Shown one piece after another: positions 1 to 10,560 of a stretch of 64,000 bases of DNA. The notes below the pieces were generated by a model. It did not search any database. It was not told where the DNA came from and saw only the letters and a program-made list of their open reading frames with translations. Numbering within the stretch: position 1 is the first letter of the stretch; the number at the start of each line of letters is the position of its first letter. The DNA lies in the NCBI GenBank assembly GCA_944739405.2, contig OX123199.2, forward strand, positions 2,221,898 through 2,285,897, in the 5' to 3' direction. This DNA comes from Euclidia mi (Eukaryota; Arthropoda; Insecta; Lepidoptera; Erebidae). The translations under genes were made by a program, and so were the position numbers.

Positions 1-281
1 GCAGACGGGCTAATTATTATGTCCTTAACCTCTCTGGAATACTGGTTGTCTAGGTGTCCGATGACATAATTAAATTTTGTTACGTCACTGGTTATTCCGG
101 CTAGACTAAATTGGCCTTCGACCTGAGCAAACCTAATTTCCGGCTCTTCAGCCCAAAATGGAGGCACTCGTACGCCGACTTTAAAGACGTTGCTGGGGTC
201 TATCGACATCGGCCCATCACTAGTGCCCGGTGGCGGCAACGCTGCCGTGCCTTGTGCGTCTTTGAACATGTCTCTTTCCAT
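1..281 (-). pseudogene. Ty3/Gypsy Gag N-terminus, cut by window edge
   Basis: Gag protein of an LTR retrotransposon; it would form the particle that packages element RNA. The frame opens at an ATG (plus positions 279-281) and stays open for about 93 codons to the window edge. The translation contains VRVPPFWAEEPE followed by FAQVEGQFSLAGITSD and KDIIISPS, the N-terminal pattern I recognise from insect Ty3/Gypsy Gag proteins. A primer-binding site lies just upstream at 291-301, in the order expected for the 5' end of an element read on the minus strand. The rest of Gag and all of Pol lie outside the window, so intactness cannot be judged. The family call is from motif memory, not a search. Confidence 0.75.
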
Positions 282-290
282 CGTTCTTCA

Positions 291-301
291 CGGGGTCACC
301 A
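291..301 (-). promoter_or_regulatory. Primer-binding site of Gypsy-type element
   Basis: On the minus strand the sequence reads TGGTGACCCCG, a typical tRNA-primed start of minus-strand synthesis. The same TGGTGACCCCG occurs next to the LTR at 50402 in this window, which supports the reading. It lies 10 bases upstream of the Gag ATG and directly downstream of the candidate LTR. Confidence 0.7.
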
Positions 302-304
302 GTA

Positions 305-840
305 TGGGGTATAGGTGTGGTGTGTGGTAGAAAATAATACGTAACTCACGTTGTCGAGGAGTTTATTGTGCACAGTCGTACACCGTTAACACTAAGTTCA
401 GAAGGCACAATAGAGAAGAGTTCACAAGCACAAGCTGAAGCACAGTATAGATGAATAGCGTAAGGATGAAAGTAGAAGAATGATAGATAGATGAAGTATA
501 GTAAAGGTTAATAACATGGATATCAAAGCTAAATCGCAATTTCGCGTGTTTATAATATTAAAGCGACAAGCGTGCGCTCCGCGTCGAGGTAAGGTCCTGA
601 CTGGTTTGACCTTGCGCGGTGAGAAGGAATGCGCCCGCGCAGCCGTAGCCGGCCGTATATGGCTATTGATAATTATACAGGTATCGGTCATTAGTGATGA
701 CGGCTCTGTCGATAGTTCAGTGAACATCGACTATCGATAGAAAATTTATCGACCAACTGGTAAGGGTGTATATATGATTGTGTTCAGTGATTGTGTTTAA
801 ATGTAAATAAATATATGTATAAATTGTATAGTTGCCTACA
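305..840 (-). mobile_element. Candidate 5' LTR of the Gypsy-type element
   Basis: Read on the minus strand this segment begins TGTAGG and ends CCCCA, and is followed by the primer-binding site. It is about 536 bp. The outer limit is inferred because a SINE tail resumes at 841, as if the element had inserted into that SINE. The second LTR is outside the window, so the boundaries cannot be confirmed here. Contained short open frames have no coding features. Confidence 0.5.
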
Positions 841-940
841 GGCTTGCCACCTATGACGTGGGACTCAAAAATTCTTAGCGAAATTTGGGTGTAGTATTAC
901 ACCTCTGCTTACCCTTTCGATGATACAGGCGTCATTCTAT
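841..940 (+). repeat. SINE tail fragment
   Basis: Contains the tail seen in other SINE copies in this window: GGCTTGCC, ACGTGGGACT, then a GGGTGTA and ACACCTCTGC block ending near GATACAGGCGT. The tRNA-like head is missing. The remnant abuts the candidate LTR at 840. Confidence 0.65.
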
Positions 941-1020
941 ACAAAAAATAAAAAATGCATAAAAAATAATTAAAATTAAAGGGGGCTATCCCTACATGGA
1001 ACTGACATGAAAAATATTTT

Positions 1021-1280
1021 GAAATTAAACTACAGTTTACGGATTTTATCGCGATGTATTGGTTTCACTAATTTATTACATTTGAAACGAATGATCTAGA
1101 AACTTTATGTTTAATTTATTACTAGCCGACGTTTCGAACTCTTTACAGAATTCATGTTCACGGCAGACTTATATATATATAATAAATTAAAAAAATAGAT
1201 TCTAGATCATTCGTTTCAAATGTAATAACTTAGTGAAACCAATACATCGCGATAAAATCCGTAAACTGTAGTTTAATTTC
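1021..1280. mobile_element. 260-bp palindromic MITE
   Basis: The left arm (1021-about 1107) is repeated in inverse orientation at about 1190-1280 with few mismatches; both arms share ATTTTATCGCGATGTATTGG in opposite sense. The centre carries AGCCGACGTTTCGAACTC, a motif common in insect MITEs. One arm of the same family recurs at 23885-23990 and at 34370-34460, both times attached to an RTE 5' fragment. No clear target duplication was seen. Superfamily not assigned. Confidence 0.75.
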
Positions 1281-1607
1281 AATGTGTAACATTCGCGTAA
1301 ACCCAAGAAGATACTATGAAAATTAATTTTCCATCAGTCATACATGCGCGGTATCTATAGCTTTTTAATGATGAAGAGGTTCCTAAAACCATAGTTTCTC
1401 AAGGTTCAATCATTTAAAAGATAGACGCTTCCAAAGTGGTAAAACTTTTGAATCCGGTATGCGCCTGGCGTGGACAACAGTTGTAGTGATATGATAAAAT
1501 TACTAATATGGATGTTATAAAATAGGGGTTGGTGTTAAAAGGCTGCAAATTAAGAGTTGTATATATTTTTAATGCCACATCATTGACGGCATAGAATACA
1601 AGTGTCA

Positions 1608-1962
1608 CCACCCCCTATCTTCCCGTGGGTGTCGTAAGAGGCGACTAAGGGATAACACGATGCAAATACCGTCTTTGCGTAGAGACGGAAAACTCGACAT
1701 CAAACCCTATACGACTGCCTCGTTGGTCTCGCGGCATAAATGTGCGCGTGGGATCGGAAGGTCCCAGGTTCAATTCCTCGGTCGGGCAGTGTTATTGGGT
1801 TTTTCTGCCACGAAATTTTCAGTAGCAGCACGGAGTCTGGAAATGTGCCCGGTACGGCAATAGGCTCGCCCCTTATTACGTGGGACTAAAGTATATCTGG
1901 CGAAAAGTGGGTGTAGAAATACACCTCTGCCTACCCCTTCGGGGATAAAAGGCGTGACGATA
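1608..1962 (+). repeat. Composite SINE
   Basis: The first part (to about 1740) holds GTGGGTGTCGTAAGAGGCGA, also present in the insertion at 61036-61268. The second part has a tRNA-like B box (GGTTCAATTCC near 1768), then the common tail GCAATAGGCTCGCC, ACGTGGGACT and CTGCCTACCCCTTCGGGGAT. Similar full tails occur at 40540, 46035 and 38253. It is probably two repeats side by side. Confidence 0.7.
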
Positions 1963-2140
1963 TGTATGCATCATAAAATTTTTTTTTGGGCTGGCCATCC
2001 TTATGACTTAGGGGTTTGAAAAATAGATTACGACTGATTCTCACGCCTACCAAATATACATGCTACATTTCATACAAATGGGTCTAGTCGTTCCGGAGGA
2101 GTATTTTAACTAACACTGTGACACGAGAATTTAATATATA

Positions 2141-2517
2141 CAGGTTGTCACAAGACCCATCACCAAGCCGAAGTCTACTCGTTGTGGACATCATGCCAAG
2201 TCATACTAACCAAAAATAATACCTGGGAAACGATGGTTTTTTTTTGAGTTTACACATTTTTTAAACCGCAATAAAAAGCGCGCGCGTGCAATGCTCGAAA
2301 TACCTACTTATCTATGGGGTCATAGGCCATCTAAAGAACATATTGGCGGGGTAAATGCATCGATTTTGAAACCAATTAGAAAAATTCCATACTAACTTTG
2401 AGCCTCACTATCTTCTGAACCAGTAATTTCCCAGGTATGGTGCCAAAGTAAAAAATGTTCGTAGTGATTGGTAGAACATGGGATTTCAGTTTTCGTTAAG
2501 GATCTTGTGACACCCTG
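2141..2517. mobile_element. 377-bp MITE with TA target
   Basis: Terminal inverted repeats read CAGGTTGTCACAAGACCC on the left and GGATCTTGTGACACCCTG on the right, about 18 bp with small differences. The element is flanked by TA on both sides (2139-2140 and 2518-2519), as in Tc1/mariner-type MITEs. No transposase is encoded. Confidence 0.7.
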
Positions 2518-3150
2518 TATAGATATAGATCGATTTAAACCTGTTCAAATTAACATCTGCATTTTATTATTTAGAAACGACATTCGTTTATGTATCATAC
2601 TATAGAAATAATTCATATGTGAAACTGAAGTAAACATATTAGGTAATACTGCTGTTGTAGTGCGATTTCTATATATTTCTATATTCTACGGACTATTTGA
2701 ATTTCCACTGACACATGCTTATTTTTTACATTGCCGACTTTATGTTCTTCCCCTACTTTTACGTGGATGAAAGATCAATCAATAGGAAACACTACTTAAA
2801 ACTTAGCCGATATAGCGCTACAAGTAAATGCACTCTTAACAAGCTGCCCAGCTTCTATAACGTACAAGCGGGTAGCGGTGAATAAGTTCACGTAGAAGTT
2901 TATTAACTCGACAACAGCGCACGAGGCCTTGGGTTCAAGTCTCGGACTGGGGATAGGTTAATAGGTTTTTTATGAGATACAAAAATAGCCTTAATAAAAC
3001 CTAATATTTTACTACCAAGTAACAGTGTAGGTCAGGACCTACACTGTTACTTTGTAGTAAAACATTACTTTAATTGGTCCAGCCGTTTTAAATCACATCA
3101 TCTGTGATAAAAGGCATCTATAGCTAAGAGTTCACTATTAAAATAACGCT
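2518..3150. other. Non-coding stretch with one hairpin
   Basis: No gene seen. It holds a tRNA-like B-box scrap (TGGGTTCAAGTC near 2931) that could be an old SINE head. A near-perfect hairpin lies at 3007-3062, arms of about 27 bp, sharing AACAGTGTAGGTC in opposite sense. Confidence 0.5.
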
Positions 3151-3158
3151 TACATTAC

Positions 3159-3251
3159 CTTTAACATAACTTGCAGTGTAGGGTGACCGCTTATACCGAC
3201 TGTCGACTCACACTGCTCTAGTGATGATTTTGTCAGATTACCACGCAGCAT
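3159..3251 (-). pseudogene. Candidate exon b, first copy
   Basis: On the minus strand a 93-nt block starts ATGCTGCGTGG directly after TGTGTTTACAG (acceptor) and ends CAAGTTATGTTAAAG directly before GTAATG (donor). The frame from ATG is open (31 codons). A diverged homologue of almost the same length, with its own splice-like ends, lies at 4028-4119. A truncated third copy of its end (TGCAAGTTATATTAAAG) lies at about 6560-6580. I do not recognise the protein. The pairing of conserved ends with a conserved length is what suggests an exon and not chance. Confidence 0.4.
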
Positions 3252-4027
3252 CTGTAAACACATGTATGCCCTAATATCTCATTAAATAAAATAAATTAAC
3301 AAAGCAAGCCTGGCTTGAAGATGGTTACTAAAATTATTTAACGTTATAGCGCCTTGTAAATGTCTGAGTACGATTTATATTTGAACTACGCAGATCTGAT
3401 CATGGCTCACAATATCCATTTAGTTCAAGTATATACATACTACAAGTACTTTATAGTCAGATTCGCGGTTTACCGTACGACTAATTGTTTGACCATTTCA
3501 CTCCCTCCGATCACAAAAGTCGATTCGAGATCCTTCATGATACGCATAGCTGATATTTAAAGCCATCAGAAAATTTTATACTGAAGATCTAATGTCGTAT
3601 GATGTAAAGTTCATAGGATTATATGACAAAACTTTTTGTTTTACAGTCGGTCACCTCAGGAGCGCATTATCATTACATAATACATAATAAGACAGGCTCA
3701 GACAATAACTAAATTTAAAGCCTGAGTGAGTAAAGCTCCACGGTATGTGTTTTATGTACGTATGAATATGTGATTATATATTTTACTATATGATTTAACA
3801 TTATATAAATAACACAGTAGGCATTTCTTTAACTGGTACATTCACAACTAAGATTTACCTTCTGCCACTAATATCCTCCAAAGCTTGGCTGCTAGAAAGC
3901 GCTTTCAGCGATGAGGGCGCTCTTGAACCTCTTCTTATGTATGTGATTTCTGGAAATGTTTGTATTTTTGTAGAATAAGTGTAAATAAATAAAATAATGC
4001 TATTTCTGGTTGAGAACCTTGCGTTAC

Positions 4028-4119
4028 CTTTGATATAAGTTGAAGTGTAGCGTGAACGCGCAGTCCAGTGTCAACTCTCGTCGCTCTACTGATGGCTCAG
4101 CGATATTCTCCTTCAGCAT
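4028..4119 (-). pseudogene. Candidate exon b, second copy
   Basis: A 92-nt block on the minus strand, preceded by ACATTTTGTTATAG (acceptor) and followed by GTAACG (donor). It starts ATGCTGAAGGAG and the frame from ATG is open, reading MLKENIAEPSVERRELTLDC and onward. It is homologous to 3159-3251, with the same position relative to the splice signals. The product is not recognised. It may be a true exon of a small gene read leftward from 4560, or a decayed one. Confidence 0.4.
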
Positions 4120-4277
4120 CTATAACAAAATGTACGCGTTAGTATATCAGTAAAGTAGCCAGTCGAATAATAAATAATAATGCCATTTAAAATATCATTG
4201 TATCATCTATCAGGTTACTAAACTATATTAAAAAGGGAACAATTGTACGACTGCATGTCAGCAGTCACTTCACTTAC

Positions 4278-4363
4278 ATATCGCTGTTCATCGCTGCTGC
4301 GATCGCTTATTCTCATAGAGTAGCATCGTCTGCCACTGACACAATGAGGTAACTAGGTGGGAA
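4278..4363 (-). pseudogene. Candidate exon a
   Basis: An 86-nt block on the minus strand between GTAACTTGATCAG (acceptor, strongly conserved in other copies) and GTAAGT (a consensus donor). The homologous block at 22317-22395 keeps both signals. Copies at 40.8 kb and 48.3 kb have lost the AG (CTG and CAC in place of CAG). One frame reads SHLVTSLCQWQTML and ends in a stop near the donor; no frame is open across the whole block. The coding reading is therefore uncertain, but the splice signals are clear. Confidence 0.4.
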
Positions 4364-5169
4364 CTGATCAAGTTACAAACACACTCAACAAGAAGTAAAA
4401 TATAGGTGTCAACATCCATATTCTTCTCGTCACAGAACTTTGCTGATTCCTTGTGTGCACACAATGAAAGACGATAGCACTATGGCACATTTCTCGTTAT
4501 TTAACTCATCGATGAATACATAACATAGTCCGAGTTCAATTCCGAGAAACGTATAAAGTGTAAAGTCGTCACTGTGACAGCTGCAGTGAAGATTTTAGGC
4601 AAGAACTTATTATACTTGAAGCATAGAACCTATTAGTACGGGAAGCGGCACTAGATTCTCCAAGGAATTGTATTACGTTAGTACTATCTATTCTGTGATT
4701 GTATAACGAATGAAATGCACAGTAGCTGCATAATGTTTACTAATCCATGATATATGCGTCGGTCGCCGCACCTGCGATGAGCTAAAACTTACAGCATGTG
4801 ACAGTTGACAGCAAAATATTTATTTTTCGTTGTATGTTAAGTATACAAAATTCGAAATTATAATGTTATTTTATACGTAATGAAATTCACACAACTATAA
4901 TTTTGTGCGTTTAGAATTTAAAAAAAAATGTCAGCCTTGTGTGTGGTGGTGGAATACCCGTCAGCCAGCGTCATAAAGATGCTAAGCGCTCGGCGCATCA
5001 AAGTGACTGACGCACATATCGCAGATTAGTAAACATTAAGCAATTCATTAGGTATAAAATACCTTGGAAAATCTGGCGACGCCTCCCGTACTATATTATA
5101 CTTATAGCACAGAATATAATATTATATGAAATATGTGTAACATATTGTCTTAATATCGATGTAAAGCAG

Positions 5170-5440
5170 GCATTACTTAAAAGTGGCTTGGCGGTCACTG
5201 TCGCAATAAAGCAGCCAGTCTGAAACTGATCAAATTACAGATCCCAATCATTGAGCAATACATTTTACCCATGGAACTTCAATCTATTCATTCGTAAAAG
5301 ATTCCGTCTTAATTTTCTCTTTTGGCGTACGTTCAATGATGATAACAGCAAGATACACTACTTAGAATATAGTTCTGACATGACTACATAACATGTAAGA
5401 GAACTTATTCCAAGTAACGTATCATTGTGTGTGAGGTGAC
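5170..5440 (-). repeat. Repeated unit, diverged partial copy
   Basis: Contains the inverse of GTAATTTGATCAG at about 5220 and the block around TGATGATAACAGCAAGATACAC, which match the acceptor and the next upstream block in the better copies. Same orientation as all other copies. Confidence 0.45.
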
Positions 5441-6545
5441 TCGTGTGTTATCTTCGACTTCTCTTCTCTCTTCTTCTTCTTGTACGACGTATACAATACT
5501 GTAGTGCATAGTTTACTAAATACGTAACATAGTGTGTTATAGTAATGTGAATATATCATCGTTGGATGCAGTTTGTTAATTATTTGTTTAAATATGAAAC
5601 GCATTGCCATTTAATTTTAAAACTATATATAAATATCTCAAACTAGGTTTAACAGATTCAAATAAAACTAAATATTATGTGCCCATAGATGATAAATATT
5701 ATTGACGACTGAACTGAACAAATACCGATCTATCAACCATGGCTGGTCAATGCCTGAGTCAAACGGAAGGTGAGAATACCGTGACGTTTCTCAAGCCATT
5801 CCTCTCAATCGGGGCTTTGAATTGACTTGCCCGAATAACACACCCTAATATTTACCATCTTATTGACACTTAGGTATAATTCTTCTTGTTTCCTATCAAT
5901 CAATAAATATTTACATAATAAAATTGGATGTCATCGAATGTAAGATAGAAATATAAACATAATAAATATCAAATATAAAGATATAGTGGTTACAACGAAA
6001 GTTACCTTGCTGTTTAACTTTTCTACCCAGCAACTATCGTCTGATCGCCGCAAACCAAAGGGATAGCAATAGAGCAGTGTATTCAAGGTACAGACTCCCC
6101 GTTGACAGTTGCAAAGATCTGATGACAGCTGGGTTCAACGGTTTAATGTGCTTTCTAAGGCACGGGACAAAATATAATTAATAATAAATTTAAACTTATA
6201 CACAAAATCAATAATCACGATAGAGCCTTGTGAATAATACTGACAAATGTGTGTTTCAGATATTTAAATCTTCTTTCTTCGCTCAGAATGTCACGATCTT
6301 CTTCTTACAGTTGAATATACAATGTAACAATTTAAATCTTGTAGATCCTCTCTTGTAAATGGAACAACAATAAAAAGATCTACAAGATTTAATCGTCACA
6401 TGTAAGATGGGGCGCTGATATGTCTTCTTCGTAACAATCTACTCCATACTCCAGGCTAAACGTTCAACATACATACTACAAGTACTTAATCTACTTAATA
6501 CAACTTATATAAGCACTATAAATATCTAGGTACTGAATACATTGA
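5440..6545. other. No gene seen; small repeat at 6020-6175
   Basis: AT-rich and without coding signals. The part at 6020-6175 (GATGACAGCTGGGTTCAACG and CTAAGGCACGGGAC) is similar to 42225-42312 (GAGACCGACGGCTTAACG and GAGGCACGGGAC), so it is a dispersed repeat of unknown class. Confidence 0.5.
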
Positions 6546-6870
6546 GCTTAACATTCACCATTATCTTTAATATAACTTGCAGAGTTTATTTCTTACACTT
6601 TCTTCTCGCAGAGTTCACCAGATTCTATTCTGCCTTCTCTTTCTTCATATGTTGAAAGATGATAACACTAAGACACATTTTTCGGGAAAGGGTCATGTAG
6701 ATACATAGGTACGAAACATACAGATCCCTTCGCATAAGAATGTAGCTTGTGCATATAGTGACACGTCGTTCTCCTCGCTACTTGAGATTGTTCAAAGAGT
6801 TTTGCTTAAACATTAATTCTCTCTTATAAGTATTGGTTATATACTCCCATTTAGTTTGATGCACTCTTAT
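6545..6870 (-). repeat. Repeated unit, right half before RTE insertion
   Basis: Carries TTCTTACACTTTCTTCTCGC, GTTGAAAGATGATAACACTA, a TAGGTACGAAACATACA block and GACACGTCGTTCTCCTCGCT, all hallmarks of the unit. It stops at ACTCTTAT (6863-6870). The unit resumes after the LINE at 10092 with the duplicated ACTCTTAT, so 6545-6870 and 10092-10560 were one copy. Confidence 0.8.
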
Positions 6871-9800
6871 GGCGTCGGGACGTGACGACCCCACCGCCCA
6901 CTGGGGGAGTTACTCTGACGAGTAGATACTCGTCATAGTATCTCCCCCAGCGCAAGCAGTCAACCGAAAGATGGCGGTCAAACCACCCGAACCTGGCGGA
7001 AGTAAATCCCAAGATGCTAGATGGGCAGCAGCGTCTAGCACTAAAAACTTCCACCACTGCGATCGCCAATACGCCTGCCAAGCGTGGCGATTATGGCAAA
7101 TCCCCCATCATGAACCACATCAACAAAAACCGGCCCCTAGTCCCCGGCGGCCCCGCTAGTCCTGTTTATGGTAGCGGCCATGGTAACGGCGGGGCAAGGG
7201 GTGCGAAGAATCTCCGGAAGAGATCGGGCTACCACCACCAACGACAATTGGCCGTGGCAACACTAAACACGCGCACACTGCAGACCGACGAGAAGATCGT
7301 CGAGCTGGAAGAAGAATTGAGCAAGTTGCGATGGGATATCATAGGCCTATCTGAAGTCAGAAGACAGGAGGAGGACTCGATATTTCTCAATTCCGGTAAC
7401 TCGCTCTTCTACCGGGAGGGCGACTAACAGTCCCAAGGTGGTTTCGGGTTCCTCTTCCACAAATCTCTCGTGACCAACGTGGTAAATATCGGGAGTGTGT
7501 CGAGCAGGGTAGAGTACCTTATACTCAGAATATCCTAGCGGTATTCGCTGAAGGTCATACAGGTATACGCTCCGACCTCGACGCATCCCAATGAGGAGGT
7601 GGAGGCCATGTACGAGAACATATATCGGGCTATACGTGGCTTCAAAACCCATTACACTGTGGTCATGGGAGATTTTAACGCGAAACTGGGCAAACGCGAC
7701 GGTGATCAGCTGAGAGTGGGGCAATTTGGTTATGGGCATCGGAATTCCCGGGGTCACTTGCTGGCTAGCTTTATGGAGAAGGAAGGACTCTACATGATGA
7801 ATTCCTTCTTCAAGAAGCGAGAATGCCGCAAGTGGACCTGGGTAAGTCCGACGACTTTATCATGTCGACGAAGAGGCAGATATTCAATTATGTCTCCGTG
7901 ATCAATTCACTTAAAGTGGGGAGCGATCACCGAATGGTAAGAGGCACATTGAATATCTGTACAAGCCTCGAACGGTCAAGGTTGATAAAGGCCACGCTCC
8001 GACCGGCACCGGTTCATATCCAAAACCCCGAGAGCTATCAGCTCGAACTCAAGAACCGTTTCGAATGCCTGGGCGAATGCGTAGATGTGGACGAGTACAG
8101 TAACGGGTTCGTGGATGCTGTCCATACAACAGGGGCAAAATTTTTTAAGCACCAGAAAAGCAAGAGAACCAGCAAGATCTCGGGTCCGACCCTCGAGCTG
8201 TTAGAGGAAAGGCGCAAGATGGTTCAGCTATGCTCCAACGACATGCCGAAATATCGGCACCTCAACAGACAGATCTCTAAGTCTCACTCGCGATCTCCGC
8301 CAATACAACACAAAATGTGTTCGTGAGGCGATCGAGCAGAATAAAGGATCCAAAGTGTTCCAGAGGGATCAATCTGTTGGGCAGAGTCAGCTGACAAAGC
8401 TGAAGAAGGAAGATGGCAGAATTGTATCGTCCAAGCCTGAGCTCTTGGAGGAGATCGAAAGGCCCTATGGACAGCTATACACGACAACGCGACAGCCAGC
8501 AAGTACTCCAGCGTCAGACTCTAGAGTTGGATTGACTTGACACTATATCGAAGATATCCCGGACTTCAGCATGCATGAGATTAGTGTGGCTCTCAAACAG
8601 CTTAAAAACAACAAGGCGCCGGGTGATGACGGAATTACGAGCGAGCTTCTGAAGGCCGGCGGTACACCCGTTAGAGAAGCCCTTCGGAAGCTATTTAATT
8701 CCGTCATTCTCGAGGGTAAAACGCCACAGGCGTGGCACAGAGGTGTGGTGGTGCTTTTCTTTAAGAAAGGGGATAAAACCTTCTTAAAGAACCACCGACC
8801 CATCACACTTCTGAGCCACGTCTACAAGCTGTTTTCGAGGGTCATCACGAATCGTCTCGAGAGCAAGCTAGACGACGTCCAGCCTCCCGAACAAGCCGGT
8901 TTCCGTAAAGGCTATAGTACCATAGACCACATACATACGCTGCGGCAGGTTATACAGAAGTCCGAGGAGTATAACCAGCCCCTATGCTTGGCGTTTGTGG
9001 ACTATGAGAAAGCCTTCGATTCGATCGTAACCTGGGCGGTGCTACAGTCTCTCCAACGGTGCCGGATTGACTACCGATATATCGAAGTGTTGAAGTGTTT
9101 ATATGAAAACGCCACATGTCAGTCCGCCTCCAGGACCAGAGTTCGAAACCTATTCAACTCCAGCGAGGGGTGAGACAGGGGGATGTCATATCCCCGAAAC
9201 TGTTTACCACTGTGCTGGAGGATGTTTTCAAGCTTTTGGACTGGAATGGACTCGGCATCAACATCAACGGCGAGTACATCACTCACCTTCGATTCGCAGA
9301 CGATATTGTATTCATGGCTGAGACTATGGAAGGCCTAGGCACAATGCTCGATGGCCTCTGTAGAGTCTCCCAACAAGTAGGTCTTAAGATGAACATGGAC
9401 AAGACGAAAATCATGTCGAACGTCCACGTTGTACCTGCTCCTATTCAGGTTGGGAACTCTAAGCTCAGTTGCTAGCTCTAAGTTGTCGACAAGTATATTT
9501 ACCTGGGACAAGTAGTCCAATTAGGTAGGTCCAACTTCGAGAACGAGGTCAATCGTCGAATCCAACTCGGTTGGGCAGCGTTCGGGAAGCTACGACATAT
9601 CTTCTCGTCCGATTTCCCGCAGTGTCTCAAGACGAAAGTCTTTGACCAGTGTGTGTTGCCAGTGATGACTTACGGATCAGAGACGTGGTCGCTCACTATG
9701 GGCCTTATCAGAAGGCTTAAGGTCACTCAGAGGGCGATGGAGAGAGCTATGCTTGGAGTTCCCCTGCGAGATCGAATCAGAAATGAGGAGATCCGCAGTA

Positions 9801-10091
9801 GAACCAAATTCGCCGACAAAGCTCTCCGGATAGCCAAGCTGAAGTGACAGTGGGCAGGGCACATAGCTCGAAGAACCGATGGCCGTTGGGGCAGAAAGGT
9901 TCTGGAGTGGCGGCCACGTACCGGACGACGCAGCAGAGGTAGGCCCTCCGCAAGGTGGACCGACGATCTCGTCAAGATCGCGGGAGGCGGTTGGATGCGG
10001 GCGGCTCAAGACTGGTCTGTGTGGAGAACCTTGGGGGACGCCTATGTCCAGCAGTGGACGTCGTTTGGCTGATATGATGATGATGATGATG
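6871..10091 (+). mobile_element. Near-full-length RTE-type LINE with 8-bp target duplication
   Basis: Non-LTR retrotransposon, broken. It begins GGCGTCGGG and ends in a (GAT)n tail, typical of RTE elements. It is flanked by ACTCTTAT on both sides (6863-6870 and 10092-10099). It interrupts a copy of the repeated unit, whose other copies show the empty site (for example near 22700 and 41160). About 3.2 kb, close to the usual RTE length. Four further copies of its 5' end occur in the window. Confidence 0.88.
7014..10075 (+). pseudogene. RTE endonuclease-reverse transcriptase, broken
   Basis: The normal product nicks DNA and copies the element RNA into the target. The endonuclease part starts near 7246 (LAVATLNTRTLQ) and includes VVMGDFNAKLG (from about 7660) and SDHRMVRG near 7923. 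The RT part includes NNKAPGDDGI (8607), CLAFVDYEKAFDS (8985), RGVRQGDVISPKLF (9167) and the catalytic FADD (9294-9305). The C-terminal domain reads YGSETWSLT and later GHIARR. Breaks include stops at 7425-7427, 7536-7538 and 8538-8540, a frame change near 7850 and others between 8320 and 9120, and a stop near 9845. It cannot encode a working protein. Confidence 0.88.
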
Positions 10092-10560
10092 ACTCTTATA
10101 ATGGAGTAAGACACATATTAAGGTGCAGCGCAGATAACAGACTATAGAGTGCAAAGTTGCCGCGAAATACAAAACGTTTTCTTCATCACACGTTATCATA
10201 GTCAACGTGTGCTGGCCTGTGAAAAATCTGTGACGATCTGTTTGCGCTGCACCTTAACATGTTAACTTTGTTTTCAAAATTAATCAACAACACTTTGTCA
10301 AAAATGTAAATAAAAACTATTATGGATGTATCAGCAACAATTAAGTATAAAGAATTTAGTAAAGGTGACGAATGAACAAGAATCAGGGATAAATAATTTA
10401 TCCCTGATTCTTAGCGTAATTATTACGCTACGTCCAACATATCACAAAAAATTTAAATATTCAATCCTCTTAAGTGCATGAGTGTTCACCAGTCACGTCC
10501 ACTGAACGACTGACGTTCACTTACTTTTCTACAAGTACACGTCTTACTCTTCCAATATCA
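10092..10560 (-). repeat. Repeated unit, left half after RTE insertion
   Basis: Continues the copy split at 6870. It contains the inner inverted repeat 10118-10257, whose ends TTAAGGTGCAGCGCA and TGCGCTGCACCTTAA are perfect 15-bp complements. Then follow TATGGATGTATCAGCAACAA and GCATGAGTGTTCACCAG. Two adjacent perfect hairpins sit at 10378-10412 and 10413-10429, where other copies have a single plain sequence. Confidence 0.8.

Larger units (their letters stand above)
3150..4560 (-). repeat. Repeated unit, oldest-looking copy
   Basis: Diverged member of the unit found at least ten times in this window. Recognisable parts on the plus strand are a GTGATTTGATCAG-type acceptor block (4355-4370 in inverse), the block around 4280-4363, and CGTCACAGAACTTTGCTGATTCC near 4428. 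All lie in the same order and orientation as in the copies at 22240, 40790 and 48170. It carries the three best splice-bounded exon candidates. It is more diverged from the other copies than they are from each other. Confidence 0.55.

Noticed and set aside
422..740. Open frames on both strands at 422-740
   Set aside because: They lie within the candidate LTR, overlap each other and show no domain.
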